Origin: Bacteroidota bacterium | GTDB taxonomy: Bacteria > Bacteroidota > Bacteroidia > Bacteroidales > DTGW01 | NCBI GenBank assembly: GCA_029572965.1 | Contig: JAKPQD010000018.1 | Coordinates: 44,625-108,624 of the forward strand | Length of the DNA stretch: 64,000 nucleotides | Direction of reading: 5' to 3' | Shown here: positions 30,328 through 39,617 of the stretch, in pieces | How the letters are laid out: every line of letters begins with the position of its first letter | Numbering within the stretch: the stretch's first letter is position 1 | Position numbers and translations under genes: made by a program | Notes under the pieces: model-generated | Database searches by the model: none | Told to the model about the DNA's origin: nothing | Seen by the model: only the letters and a program-made list of their open reading frames with translations

Positions 30328-32862
30328 TTAGTTCTCTGCAACGTTGTCTTTTATTTCCAATGGTTTGATTTTGATATTGATCTCCTGGTTTTCACTATCA
30401 AAATCTATAGTAAGGGTATCGCCTTCGTGGATACTTGCCTTGATAATAGCTTCCGCCATTGGGTCTTCAAGATACTTTTGAATAGCACGTTTTAGAGGCC
30501 TGGCACCAAACTGAACATCGTAGCCTCTTTCTATAACAAAATCTTTAGCCTCAGAGGTTAATTCAATACGGTAACCCATAGATATAACCCGGTCATATAA
30601 CCCTTTAAGCTCAATATCAATAATCTTAGAAATATGCTCTTTAGATAATGTATTGAAAAGAATAACATCGTCTATTCGATTTAAAAATTCAGGGGCAAAA
30701 GATTTTTTTAAGGCATTTTGGATAACACTCTTGGCATAATCGTTTGCCTGGGCTATTTTTGCCGAGGTCGAAAAACCAACACCTTGCCCAAAATCTTTCA
30801 ATTGACGTGTACCAATGTTTGATGTCATAATAACAATGGTATTTTTGAAGTCAACTCTTCTTCCTAAACTGTCTGTGAGGATGCCTTCATCAAGAACCTG
30901 CAACAATAAATGAAAAACGTCCGGGTGGGCTTTTTCTATTTCATCAAGAAGTACCACAGAATAGGGCTTTCTTCTGACTTTTTCAGTAAGCTGGCCGCCT
31001 TCTTCATATCCTACATAGCCCGGAGGCGCCCCAACAAGGCGAGATACAGAAAATTTTTCCATGTATTCGCTCATATCGATACGAATCAGGTTATCGTAGC
31101 TTTCAAATAAATATTTGGCCAATACTTTTGCTAATTGGGTTTTCCCAACACCTGTAGGGCCAAGGAAGATAAATGTCCCGATAGGCTTATTAGGGTCTTT
31201 AAGCCCGGCACGGTTACGTTGGATTGACCTGACCACTTTCTCGATGGCCTCATCTTGTCCAATAACACTGCCTTTTAACTCTTCTGACATTTTGAGCAGT
31301 CGGGTACCTTCGGCTTGGGCAATGCGCTGAACAGGCACGCCAGTCATCATGGCCACTACTTCAGCTACTTTTTCTGAATCCACTATGACCCTGTTCTGGG
31401 CTAATTCTTTTTCCCAACGGTCTTTTTCTATTTCTAATTTTTCAAGCAGTTCTTTTTCTTTGTCCCTGAAACTGGCTGCACGTTCAAAATTCTGGTTCTT
31501 GACCGATTTGATTTTTTCATTTTTTGTTTCTTCAATCTCTTTTTCAAGATTGATAATTCGTTCGGGAACATTAATATTTGAAATATGAACCCTTGAACCG
31601 GCTTCATCTAAGGCATCTATAGCTTTGTCAGGCAAGTGCCTGTCTGTGATATATCTTGATGTCAACTTTACACAAGCCTCTAATGCATCTGCAGTATAAA
31701 TTACATTGTGGTGTTCTTCATACCTCTCTTTTATATTGTTCAATATTTCAAGTGTTTCTTCTGGCGAAGTAGGTTCTACCATCACTTTCTGAAAACGACG
31801 CTCAAGTGCCCCGTCTTTTTCAATGTGTTGCCTATATTCGTCTAAAGTTGTAGCCCCAATGCATTGAATTTCGCCACGGGCTAAAGCTGGCTTGAGCATG
31901 TTTGCAGCATCCAGCGAACCGGTAGCTCCACCAGCCCCGACAATGGTATGAATTTCATCAATAAACAATATTATATTAGGTGTTTTCTGAAGCTCATTCA
32001 AAATAGCCTTCATACGCTCTTCAAACTGCCCGCGATATTTGGTACCGGCAACGATAGATGCCAAATCTAAAGCTATGACGCGCTTGCCAAATAAAACCCT
32101 TGATACTTTTCGTTGAACAATGCGCAATGCCAATCCTTCTGCAATAGCAGATTTTCCTACACCAGGTTCTCCAATAAGGATGGGGTTGTTCTTTTTTCGA
32201 CGACTGAGAATTTGCGCTAAACGTTCAATCTCCCTTTCACGGCCAACAATTGGGTCAAGGCGGCTTTCTTCAGCAGCCTTGGTCAGGTCAATGCCAAAAT
32301 TGTCCAGCACAGGGGTGTCTGAATTTGATTTTGACTGCTGAGGCGTATTTCCGGGTGAACCCTTGCCTTGTTGCCCAAATGGCCCTGAACGGTCATCGTC
32401 TTCATCGCCATAGTCAGAGCTGGCCCTGGGCTGTCTTTTGCTTAATTCTTCTTTTATCTTTTGATAAGTCACGTTTTTCTCTTTTAATAAATCAGTAACA
32501 AAATTATCTTCCTGTCGAAGAATGGCTAATAATAAATGTCCTGTATTAACAGTTTCCTGCTTTAAATGTTTAGCTTCGAGGTAAACAAGTTTTAAAACCC
32601 TTTCAGCTGATTTAAGCATAGGTATATCTTCAGTTTCAATGGTATTTAATTCGCTGTTGCTAACCAACTGAAGTTCCAGTTTGTTTTTTATATCTTCCAA
32701 ATCAAGCTGTTCTGCTAATACTTCAACGGCCAGACCTTCTCCATCTTTCAATATTCCTAAAAAGAAATGTTCTGGCCCTATATAATTATTGTGCAACCTG
32801 ACAGCTTCGGCTTTACTATATGATAAAACTTCTTTTATCTTTTGCGAAAAATTGGCATCCAT
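30328..32862 (-). CDS. clpC: ATP-dependent Clp protease ATP-binding subunit ClpC
   Basis: The ~844-residue protein has an N-terminal Clp repeat domain (MDANFSQKIKEVLSYSKAEA), a first AAA+ module with Walker A GEPGVGKSA, a UVR-like middle region (RAASFRDKEKELLEKL), a second AAA+ module with GPTGVGKTQL and a D2 C-terminal domain. ClpC unfolds proteins for ClpP. The ATG at 32862 is chosen over 32925: a Bacteroidota -7-like TATATTTG on the minus strand lies at 32903-32910, between the two, so the longer form would begin upstream of its own promoter. It is divergent from gyrA. Confidence 0.95.
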   Translation of the reverse strand: MDANFSQKIKEVLSYSKAEAVRLHNNYIGPEHFFLGILKDGEGLAVEVLAEQLDLEDIKNKLELQLVSNSELNTIETEDIPMLKSAERVLKLVYLEAKHLKQETVNTGHLLLAILRQEDNFVTDLLKEKNVTYQKIKEELSKRQPRASSDYGDEDDDRSGPFGQQGKGSPGNTPQQSKSNSDTPVLDNFGIDLTKAAEESRLDPIVGREREIERLAQILSRRKKNNPILIGEPGVGKSAIAEGLALRIVQRKVSRVLFGKRVIALDLASIVAGTKYRGQFEERMKAILNELQKTPNIILFIDEIHTIVGAGGATGSLDAANMLKPALARGEIQCIGATTLDEYRQHIEKDGALERRFQKVMVEPTSPEETLEILNNIKERYEEHHNVIYTADALEACVKLTSRYITDRHLPDKAIDALDEAGSRVHISNINVPERIINLEKEIEETKNEKIKSVKNQNFERAASFRDKEKELLEKLEIEKDRWEKELAQNRVIVDSEKVAEVVAMMTGVPVQRIAQAEGTRLLKMSEELKGSVIGQDEAIEKVVRSIQRNRAGLKDPNKPIGTFIFLGPTGVGKTQLAKVLAKYLFESYDNLIRIDMSEYMEKFSVSRLVGAPPGYVGYEEGGQLTEKVRRKPYSVVLLDEIEKAHPDVFHLLLQVLDEGILTDSLGRRVDFKNTIVIMTSNIGTRQLKDFGQGVGFSTSAKIAQANDYAKSVIQNALKKSFAPEFLNRIDDVILFNTLSKEHISKIIDIELKGLYDRVISMGYRIELTSEAKDFVIERGYDVQFGARPLKRAIQKYLEDPMAEAIIKASIHEGDTLTIDFDSENQEINIKIKPLEIKDNVAEN

Positions 32863-32902
32863 ACACGTTTGATATTTAGGGCAAATTTCAATTAAATATA
32901 TG

Positions 32903-32910
32903 CAAATATA
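32903..32910 (-). promoter_or_regulatory. Likely clpC -7 element
   Basis: TATATTTG on the minus strand, about 40 bases before the clpC ATG at 32862. No good -33 element is seen at 19 bases. It supports the shorter clpC start. Confidence 0.45.
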
Positions 32911-33032
32911 TCTATATTTAAACATATATTATTAAACACCTGCTGTTAATAATTATCAACATCAATTAATATGAATTTCCATTTTAAATACCTATTTTCG
33001 TGCTTTAATTTTTTACGAAAATATAATTATAT

Positions 33033-35549
33033 ATGTCTGAAGATCAGCGCATAATAAAAATAAACATCGAAGAGGAAATGAAAACAGCCTACATAGATTA
33101 TTCTATGTCGGTTATTGTAGCCCGTGCCCTGCCTGATGTAAGGGATGGCCTGAAACCCGTTCACCGCAGGGTATTGTACGGTATGTCCGAGCTTGGGGTG
33201 ACTTCTGATTCGGCTTATAAAAAATCAGCAAGAATTGTCGGAGAAGTGTTGGGTAAGTACCACCCTCATGGAGACTTATCAGTATATGAAGCTATGGTAC
33301 GTATGGCTCAGCCCTGGTCATTGCGTTACCCCTTGGTTGACGGACAAGGCAACTTTGGCTCTATTGATGGCGACAGCCCGGCAGCAATGCGTTATACAGA
33401 AGCCCGCTTAATGAAAATAGCCGAAGAAATGATGGCGGACATTGAAAAAAACACAGTCGATTTTCGCCTAAACTTTGATGATACACTTGAAGAACCAACT
33501 GTAATGCCTAACCGTATCCCCAACCTTTTGATAAATGGGGCTTCGGGTATTGCCGTAGGTATGGCTACCAATATGCCCCCTCATAACTTGGGCGAAGTGA
33601 TAGATGCTACCATTGCTTACATTGATAATAATGGCATTACCACCGAAGAACTTATGCAATATATAAAAGGCCCTGACTTTCCAACCGGGGGCATTATTTA
33701 TGGCACTTCGGGTATCAAAGAAGCTTATGAAACGGGTAGGGGAAGAGTATTAGTCAGATCAAGGACTGAAATTGAAACTACCGAGACTGGCCGTGAAAAG
33801 ATTATCGTTACCGAAATCCCTTACATGGTGAACAAATTGGAATTAATCCAAAAAATCGCCGACCTTATCAACGAGAAAAAAATAGAAGGGATTTCATACC
33901 TTAACGATGAAAGCGACCGTGAGGGCATGCGCATTGTTATGATTTGTAAAAAAGAAGCCAGCGCTAATGTTATTTTAAATAAGCTTTTTAAATATACCCA
34001 GTTACAAAATTCATTTAATACCAATAATATTGCATTAGTCAACGGCCGCCCCAAAATGCTGTCGTTAAAAGACCTTATTCATTACTTTGTTAAACACAGG
34101 CATGAGATTGTTATTAGAAGGGCAAAATTTGATTTAGAAGAAGCAGAAAAGAAAAAGCATATTTTAGAAGGCTTGCTTATTGCCCTGGACCATCTGGATG
34201 AGGTAATTAAGCTTATTCGTGAGTCTAAAACTCCTGAAGAAGCTCGAAACGGGCTGATGGAAAATTTCAACCTTTCAGAATTACAGGCCAGGGCTATCCT
34301 CGATATGCGCCTGCAAAGCCTTACCGGGTTGCAAAGACAGAAAATCAAAGACGACTATGATGCTTTGGTCAAATTGATTGAATATTTAAATTCTGTACTA
34401 TCTGATGAATCGCTAAGAATGAAAATTATCAAGGATGAGCTTATGGAAGTACGCGAAAAATATGCTGATGAGCGCCGTACCGAAATAAGGTTAGACGAAA
34501 CCGAGTTTAATCCTGAAGATTTTTATGCCAATGATGATATGATTATTACCATTTCTCATCTTGGATATATCAAACGTACTCCTTTAAGTGAATTTAAGAC
34601 CCAAAGCAGAGGAGGAATAGGTTCAAAAGCTAGTAATACCAGAGATGAAGACTTTTTAGAACATATGTTTAATGCCACTATGCATAATACCATATTGTTC
34701 TTTACCGAAAAAGGCCGTTGTTTCTGGCTTAAAGTTTACGACATCCCTGAAGGAAGCCGTACTTCTAAAGGCAGGGCTATACAAAATATCCTGAGCATAG
34801 ATCCAGATGATAAAATCAGGGCTTTTATTAATGTTAAATCATTGGAAGATCAAGATTTTATCAAGTCAAACAATGTTATTCTTTGTACCAAAAAAGGTAT
34901 TATAAAAAAAACATCTCTTGAAGCTTATTCTCGTCCACGTCAAACAGGTATCAATGCAATTACCATTCGCGAAGGCGACTGCCTGATTGAGGCAAAACTC
35001 ACCAATGGCCAAAACGAATTGTTGCTTGCTGTTAAATCAGGGAAAGCAATTCGTTTCAACGAAGAAAATGTTAGGCCTGTGGGACGCAATGCTTCCGGAG
35101 TAAAAGGTGTTACCCTTGCCGATGAAAATGACGAAGTAGTTGGAATGGTCTGTGTTGATTCGCCACAATTGACTATTATGGTAGTATCAGAAAAAGGATT
35201 TGGAAAACGATCAGATATTTCCGACTATAGAGTGACCAACAGGGGAGGTAAAGGGGTTAAAACCATCAATATTACTGAAAAAACCGGAAAGTTAATAGCC
35301 ATTAAAGGGGTTACAGATGATGAAGACCTGATGATTATTACCAAAAACGGGTTGACCATCCGCTTGTCTATTGCAGAATTTAGGGTCACCGGGCGCGCTA
35401 CACAAGGTGTCAAATTAATTAATATCAAGGGAAGCGATTCGATAGCAGCTGTGGCCCAGGTCCCTAAAAGCCAGGATGAAGAAACTCCTGTGGTAGAAGG
35501 CGGCGTTGAAGAAAGTAATGTAGGAGAAGAAAATCTTCCTGCTGAATAA
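33033..35549 (+). CDS. gyrA: DNA gyrase subunit A
   Basis: The 838-residue protein carries the catalytic tyrosine at residue 121 ([10 protein letters not shown]), the breakage-reunion domain beginning [23 protein letters not shown], and a C-terminal six-bladed domain with the GyrA box (NRGGKGVK). This separates it from ParC. The quinolone-resistance region reads [19 protein letters not shown]; residue 82 (E. coli Ser83) is Leu (TTA, 33276-33278) and residue 86 (Asp87) is Glu. Gyrase introduces negative supercoils with GyrB, not in this window. The tail is acidic. Confidence 0.97.
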   Translation: MSEDQRIIKINIEEEMKTAYIDYSMSVIVARALPDVRDGLKPVHRRVLYGMSELGVTSDSAYKKSARIVGEVLGKYHPHGDLSVYEAMVRMAQPWSLRYPLVDGQGNFGSIDGDSPAAMRYTEARLMKIAEEMMADIEKNTVDFRLNFDDTLEEPTVMPNRIPNLLINGASGIAVGMATNMPPHNLGEVIDATIAYIDNNGITTEELMQYIKGPDFPTGGIIYGTSGIKEAYETGRGRVLVRSRTEIETTETGREKIIVTEIPYMVNKLELIQKIADLINEKKIEGISYLNDESDREGMRIVMICKKEASANVILNKLFKYTQLQNSFNTNNIALVNGRPKMLSLKDLIHYFVKHRHEIVIRRAKFDLEEAEKKKHILEGLLIALDHLDEVIKLIRESKTPEEARNGLMENFNLSELQARAILDMRLQSLTGLQRQKIKDDYDALVKLIEYLNSVLSDESLRMKIIKDELMEVREKYADERRTEIRLDETEFNPEDFYANDDMIITISHLGYIKRTPLSEFKTQSRGGIGSKASNTRDEDFLEHMFNATMHNTILFFTEKGRCFWLKVYDIPEGSRTSKGRAIQNILSIDPDDKIRAFINVKSLEDQDFIKSNNVILCTKKGIIKKTSLEAYSRPRQTGINAITIREGDCLIEAKLTNGQNELLLAVKSGKAIRFNEENVRPVGRNASGVKGVTLADENDEVVGMVCVDSPQLTIMVVSEKGFGKRSDISDYRVTNRGGKGVKTINITEKTGKLIAIKGVTDDEDLMIITKNGLTIRLSIAEFRVTGRATQGVKLINIKGSDSIAAVAQVPKSQDEETPVVEGGVEESNVGEENLPAE

Positions 35550-35615
35550 AAATTACAGTAAAAATTGTTTTATTTGCAAAATATTAAATGTTAATCAATT
35601 AAATAAGAAAAAGTG

Positions 35616-36758
35616 ATGAAAAAAGTACTTGCTTTGTTAATGACAGCGGCTATGTTTATTTCTCTTTCGGCACAAAAGAAAGTAGTAAATAATGCTGAGA
35701 GCTTAATGGAAAAAAATGAACTGGCTAAAGCTTATGAAACTATTCAACCAGCTTTGACCAATGATGAAACAAAAGATTTGCCTAATACTTGGTTTGTTAA
35801 AGCTCAGATTTTACAAAAAATTTCAATTTCACCTGATTCTTCATTGAGAAAATCTTTTGAAAATGCGCCAAAAGAAGCTTTTGAAACTTATAAAAAAGTT
35901 AACGAAATTGATGTTAAGAAAAAATTTGATAAAAAAATTAACATGCAAATGGAAGAATTGGCCAGAGGAGCAGCTGTTTATGGAAGCGATGCCTATGGGG
36001 TTCAAAATTATTCCAAATCGCTCGAGTATTTTGAGCTTGTTTTAGAAATATACAAAAATCCGGTTTTTAACAATTTCATTGACACCTCAATGATATTTAA
36101 CTGCGGTATTGCTGCTAACAATGCCAAAAATTATGACAAAGCCATTGAATATTTCAAAAAAGCGGCCGATTATAAATATAACGGAGGAATAACATATTCT
36201 CTCTTAAAATCAGCATATCTTTCAAAAGGTGATTCAGTGCAGGCTTTAGCAGTTTTAAAACAAGGGTTTGAATTGTTTCCCAATGATCTTAATTTAATTG
36301 TTGACCTTGTAAATTATTATTTAGTAGGAGGACAAGCCCAGGAAGCACTCAATTACCTCAATATGGCAAAACAAAAAGACCCAAACAATACTTCATTTTA
36401 TTTTGCTGAAGGTACTTTGTACGAAAAAATTAATGATATAGATAAAGCAGTTGCAGCTTATACCAAAGCTACCGAAATTGATCCTAAAAATTTTAACGCA
36501 TATTACAACCTTGGAGTTGTTTATTACAACAATGCTGTAAAGATTTTTGATAAAGCAGCCAATGAAAAAGACGACGCCAAGTATAATGAATTAACAATTC
36601 AGGGAAATGAAGAATTAAAAAAGTCAATTCCTTGGTTGGAAAAAGCACATGCTATTGACCCAAAAGAAGAAATCTGTGCCAAAACACTGAAAGGATTATA
36701 TTTCAGGATGCAAATGACTGATAAATTAAATGCCATAAACAAAGAAATGGGTTGGTAA
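35616..36758 (+). CDS. Exported TPR-repeat protein
   Basis: About 380 residues with a signal peptide (MKKVLALLMTAAMFISLSAQ) followed by tetratricopeptide repeats: SKSLEYFELVLEIYKNP, KNYDKAIEYFKKAADYKYN, NTSFYFAEGTLYEKINDIDK with AVAAYTKATEIDPKN, and NAYYNLGVVYYNNAVKIF. TPR proteins act as scaffolds for protein complexes; this one would be periplasmic. No specific partner is evident. The ATG at 35616 is preferred over the GTG at 35613. It lies 66 bases after gyrA on the same strand but ends with its own terminator. Confidence 0.85.
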   Translation: MKKVLALLMTAAMFISLSAQKKVVNNAESLMEKNELAKAYETIQPALTNDETKDLPNTWFVKAQILQKISISPDSSLRKSFENAPKEAFETYKKVNEIDVKKKFDKKINMQMEELARGAAVYGSDAYGVQNYSKSLEYFELVLEIYKNPVFNNFIDTSMIFNCGIAANNAKNYDKAIEYFKKAADYKYNGGITYSLLKSAYLSKGDSVQALAVLKQGFELFPNDLNLIVDLVNYYLVGGQAQEALNYLNMAKQKDPNNTSFYFAEGTLYEKINDIDKAVAAYTKATEIDPKNFNAYYNLGVVYYNNAVKIFDKAANEKDDAKYNELTIQGNEELKKSIPWLEKAHAIDPKEEICAKTLKGLYFRMQMTDKLNAINKEMGW

Positions 36759-36766
36759 AATATATA

Positions 36767-36808
36767 AGAGGCTGTATAAAATGTAAATTATGCAGCCTCT
36801 TTATTTTA
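36767..36808 (+). terminator. Terminator after the TPR gene
   Basis: A 13-bp stem AGAGGCTGTATAA/TTATGCAGCCTCT (one wobble pair) followed by TTTATTTTAT, starting nine bases past the stop. Confidence 0.8.
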
Positions 36809-36930
36809 TATACATTATTTAACATAATATAAATTATAAGATAGTTAAAAAAATTTTTTTATCAACTCAAAAAAATTTCTTAACTTTTCATTGAATGATT
36901 TATTATTGCACAAAATTTTAGTATTGAATT

Positions 36931-37242
36931 ATGGGAAAAGTAAACAAAGTTATTAGTCTGCAAAATTTAACACCGGAACTACTTGAACTGTTGAACAAAA
37001 AATATCCGGATGGATACAACAACCATGTGATTAAAGTCACTACACCAAAAAATGATTTCTTTTATGGTGTTACATTAGATACTCCTGAAGTAAGTTATCT
37101 TGTGAAGGTTCCTGTAAAAATTGATACCAATCCTGACGAAATAGACGAAAAAGACTATGATGAGCCAGAAAGCTCTGTTGATATTGATGATAATATTTCT
37201 GACAGCGAAGATTTTGAAGCTGATGCTGATGATGATGAATAA
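36931..37242 (+). CDS. Small protein with acidic C-terminal tail (unknown)
   Basis: The 103-residue protein has a compact N-terminal part (KVNKVISLQNLTPELLELLN and a DFFYGVTLDTPEVSYLVKV strand pair). Its tail (last ~40 residues) is almost all Asp and Glu. No family is recognised with certainty. The clean start and the terminator right behind it argue that it is a real gene. The acidic tail suggests binding to basic or metal-binding partners, but that is inference only. Confidence 0.7.
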   Translation: MGKVNKVISLQNLTPELLELLNKKYPDGYNNHVIKVTTPKNDFFYGVTLDTPEVSYLVKVPVKIDTNPDEIDEKDYDEPESSVDIDDNISDSEDFEADADDDE

Positions 37243-37267
37243 ATAAATATCAATTGTCATATATAAC

Positions 37268-37294
37268 AAGTCCGCCCTTAGCGGACTTTTTTTA
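37268..37294 (+). terminator. Terminator after the small acidic protein
   Basis: A 7-bp perfect stem AGTCCGC/GCGGACT with loop CCTTA followed by TTTTTTT, 26 bases past the stop. Confidence 0.9.
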
Positions 37295-37335
37295 TTATAT
37301 AATTTAGCTTTACTTTAGCCCAAATTAAAAAAGCT

Positions 37336-38538
37336 ATGAGTATTTTGTATTTCTTTCAAATGAGCCCGGTATTGAGTTTTTTGATATTTGCCGGGATAAT
37401 GCTGATTATTGACTTGCTGATTTTTTTGCTGCTCAAAAAAGCTTTTTATCATCATAAATACTGGAAAACCATCTTTATCATCCATATTTCAGTTGCAGCG
37501 CTGTTTTTGTTCTTCTTGTTTTATTTCTATTTCATTTACGTTTCATATCTCAATGCTGAAAAAACAGCCAATATGTTTGAATTTACAGCACAACTAATCC
37601 CTTTATATATCTTCAAATTGTTATTTGTGCTGTTGTCGTTGGGCTCGCTGTTGATAAAGAAATACAGGCAAATAATTATCTGTATATCTTTTTCGGTCGC
37701 TTTTGTCCTTTTCTTATACCTTCAGTATGGCTATTGGTTTGGAAGGTTTAATTATACCCTTTATGAACAGTCACTATCTACAACTGTTCCCAATCAATTC
37801 AAAGGTTTGAAAATTGTGCAAATATCTGATTTGCACCTGGGGACAGTTGTTCATCACGATAAAAAACTGGCAAAAATGATTGCTTTGGTCAATGAGCAAC
37901 AGCCTGATTTGGTTTTTCTTACCGGCGATTTGGTGAATTTTTTTGCTCAGGAAGCTTATCCCTTTATAGGCCATTTTTCAAAAATCAAAGCCAGGTACGG
38001 GGTATTTGCCATTAATGGCAACCACGATTATGGCGACTATTATCGATGGCATTCGGAAAAAGACAAAGAACTTAATTTGAGGTTAATAGATTCTTTTTAC
38101 CTTAAAACCCATATCAAACTTCTCAGCAACGCAAATGTTTTTATTGAAAAAAATAATGAAAAAATATGGGTAGCAGGCATTGAAAATATAGGAATTCCTC
38201 CATTCCGCAGTAAAGGAGATGTGGCTAAAGCTATGGAAGGTATCCCGGATAGTGCTTTTGTGTTATTTCTTTCGCACGACCCTTCTATTTGGGATAGCTC
38301 GTTAAAAACTATCCCACGTTTGGCTGTTACTTTCTCAGGGCATACTCATGGTTTCCAGTTTGGCAAACGAAATGGCAAAAAGCCCTGGTCGCCGTTGATG
38401 TGGTCAAATATTCATTCATGGTGCGGTTTATACCAATATGAAAACAGATACCTTTATGTTAATGTTGGTCAAAGTGGTTCTTTCTTTCCGGCAAGGCTTG
38501 GTATGTGGCCAGAAATTACTGTTTTTACCCTAAATTAA
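37336..38538 (+). CDS. Membrane-anchored metallophosphoesterase
   Basis: The 400-residue protein starts with about four membrane segments (residues 10-135). A calcineurin-like phosphoesterase domain follows, with all metal-binding motifs: ISDLHLG, LTGDLVNF, NGNHDYGD, LSHDP and FSGHTHGFQFG. The YaeI/LpxH-like branch hydrolyses phosphodiesters, and some members cleave UDP-diacylglucosamine or lipids. The substrate here is unknown. It is probably monocistronic: a terminator precedes it and repeat B follows. Confidence 0.88.
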   Translation: MSILYFFQMSPVLSFLIFAGIMLIIDLLIFLLLKKAFYHHKYWKTIFIIHISVAALFLFFLFYFYFIYVSYLNAEKTANMFEFTAQLIPLYIFKLLFVLLSLGSLLIKKYRQIIICISFSVAFVLFLYLQYGYWFGRFNYTLYEQSLSTTVPNQFKGLKIVQISDLHLGTVVHHDKKLAKMIALVNEQQPDLVFLTGDLVNFFAQEAYPFIGHFSKIKARYGVFAINGNHDYGDYYRWHSEKDKELNLRLIDSFYLKTHIKLLSNANVFIEKNNEKIWVAGIENIGIPPFRSKGDVAKAMEGIPDSAFVLFLSHDPSIWDSSLKTIPRLAVTFSGHTHGFQFGKRNGKKPWSPLMWSNIHSWCGLYQYENRYLYVNVGQSGSFFPARLGMWPEITVFTLN

Positions 38539-38678
38539 GTATTTTTTTTATAAAAAATTGATTGTCAAGATAATGTTTGTTGCGAAGGGCATTGTTTACG
38601 AAAAAAGTAAAAGGCTGGTTATGTTTTTTTATGAACAATTTATCAACAGATTTTTATGTTATTTATAACGAATTCGAT

Positions 38679-39009
38679 ATGCAACTTTTTTATCGAAAAA
38701 AGTTGCCCAAAAACTCTTATCGCCTTAACTCTTTCACCCTCGAAGCCTTTTAATGTTACAATATGCAATCAACAGTAGTGTTAGGCTTCTCGGCCGAAAT
38801 CGAACAAAAGGCGATGGATGAATAGGAATTTTTTCTTTTAATGCTTCGCCTGTTTCATTGAAACGTCTCTGCTAATGGCCTGGCGTAAATGGCGTTAAGA
38901 AAAAACTTTATCGACGAAGCGAGTTGTTGCCCGGAGCCGTAGATAAGGCTTTTTTTAGCCAATTTACGGCAAGCCTTGAATTGTTTTTTGCTTCAAGGCA
39001 AAAGTAAGG
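38679..39009 (+). repeat. Dispersed repeat family B, copy 2
   Basis: Closely matches 21862-22250 from its GCAACTTTTTT/AAAAAAGTTGC hairpin to CTTCAAGGCAAAAGT. It lacks 23 bases that in copy 1 are bounded by two direct copies of GAAGCGAG, consistent with loss by slippage. The rest of the gap 38539-39065 holds nothing else recognisable. Confidence 0.85.
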
Positions 39010-39065
39010 GATGTTTAGTTAATTTCTGTAAATATCAGATGCTAAGTATTCTTCTTATGTTATTT

Positions 39066-39470
39066 TTAAAAAAATCTGTCCACCAAATCCGAAAAATCCT
39101 TGGGAGGTTTACATGGTTTTCTGTCGGATGCTTTAACAAAAACAAGTGTTGTTGTAGCTTTATTTATCAATAAGTTTTCTGAGTTAAATATTTCGTACAA
39201 AAACTCAATTTTTACCCCGGGCTTTTTCAAAATACTGGTTTTCACGGTCAACTCTTCATCGTATAAAGCCGGAAAATAATATTCGACCTTCATATCAGCT
39301 ACAGGCAACAATATCCCGGAATCTTCAAGAATTTTGTACGCAAAACCATGTTTTCTGAGCAGTTCGGTACGGCCAACTTCGTAATACAACGGATAATTGC
39401 CATAATACAAATACCCCATGCGGTCTGTTTCGCCGTATCTGACCCTGATTTTTACTTCGCTGGATAACAT
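39066..39470 (-). CDS. Acyl-CoA thioesterase, YbgC/FadM type (hot-dog fold)
   Basis: About 134 residues with the hot-dog thioesterase pattern: KIRVRYGETDRMGYLYYGNYPLYYEVGRTELLR, containing the catalytic Asp region, then the five-stranded sheet (LTVKTSILKKPGVKIEFLYEIF). These enzymes hydrolyse acyl-CoA or acyl-ACP thioesters; many accompany Tol-Pal, which is not seen here. The ATG at 39470 fits the family start; the upstream TTG at 39506 adds 12 residues of no family character. It is divergent from the GH3 fusion gene. Confidence 0.85.
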   Translation of the reverse strand: MLSSEVKIRVRYGETDRMGYLYYGNYPLYYEVGRTELLRKHGFAYKILEDSGILLPVADMKVEYYFPALYDEELTVKTSILKKPGVKIEFLYEIFNSENLLINKATTTLVFVKASDRKPCKPPKDFSDLVDRFF

Positions 39471-39617
39471 AAATGACTTTTTTGCAAAAATAAATAATAC
39501 AAGCAAACTACATAGAGAATATTTAGCAGCATATTGTTTATAAAATGTTTATAAGCTTTGTCGTGTTTAATGTTGGGATACCCTATTTTTGAAAAGTAAT
39601 GTTAGTGTTAGTTTTTT

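Noticed and set aside
32863..32925. N-terminal extension of ClpC
   Set aside because: It lies over the likely -7 element and has no similarity to the Clp N-domain start.
38976..39173. 65-codon frame overlapping repeat B and the thioesterase
   Set aside because: Partly repeat DNA and partly antisense to the thioesterase gene.
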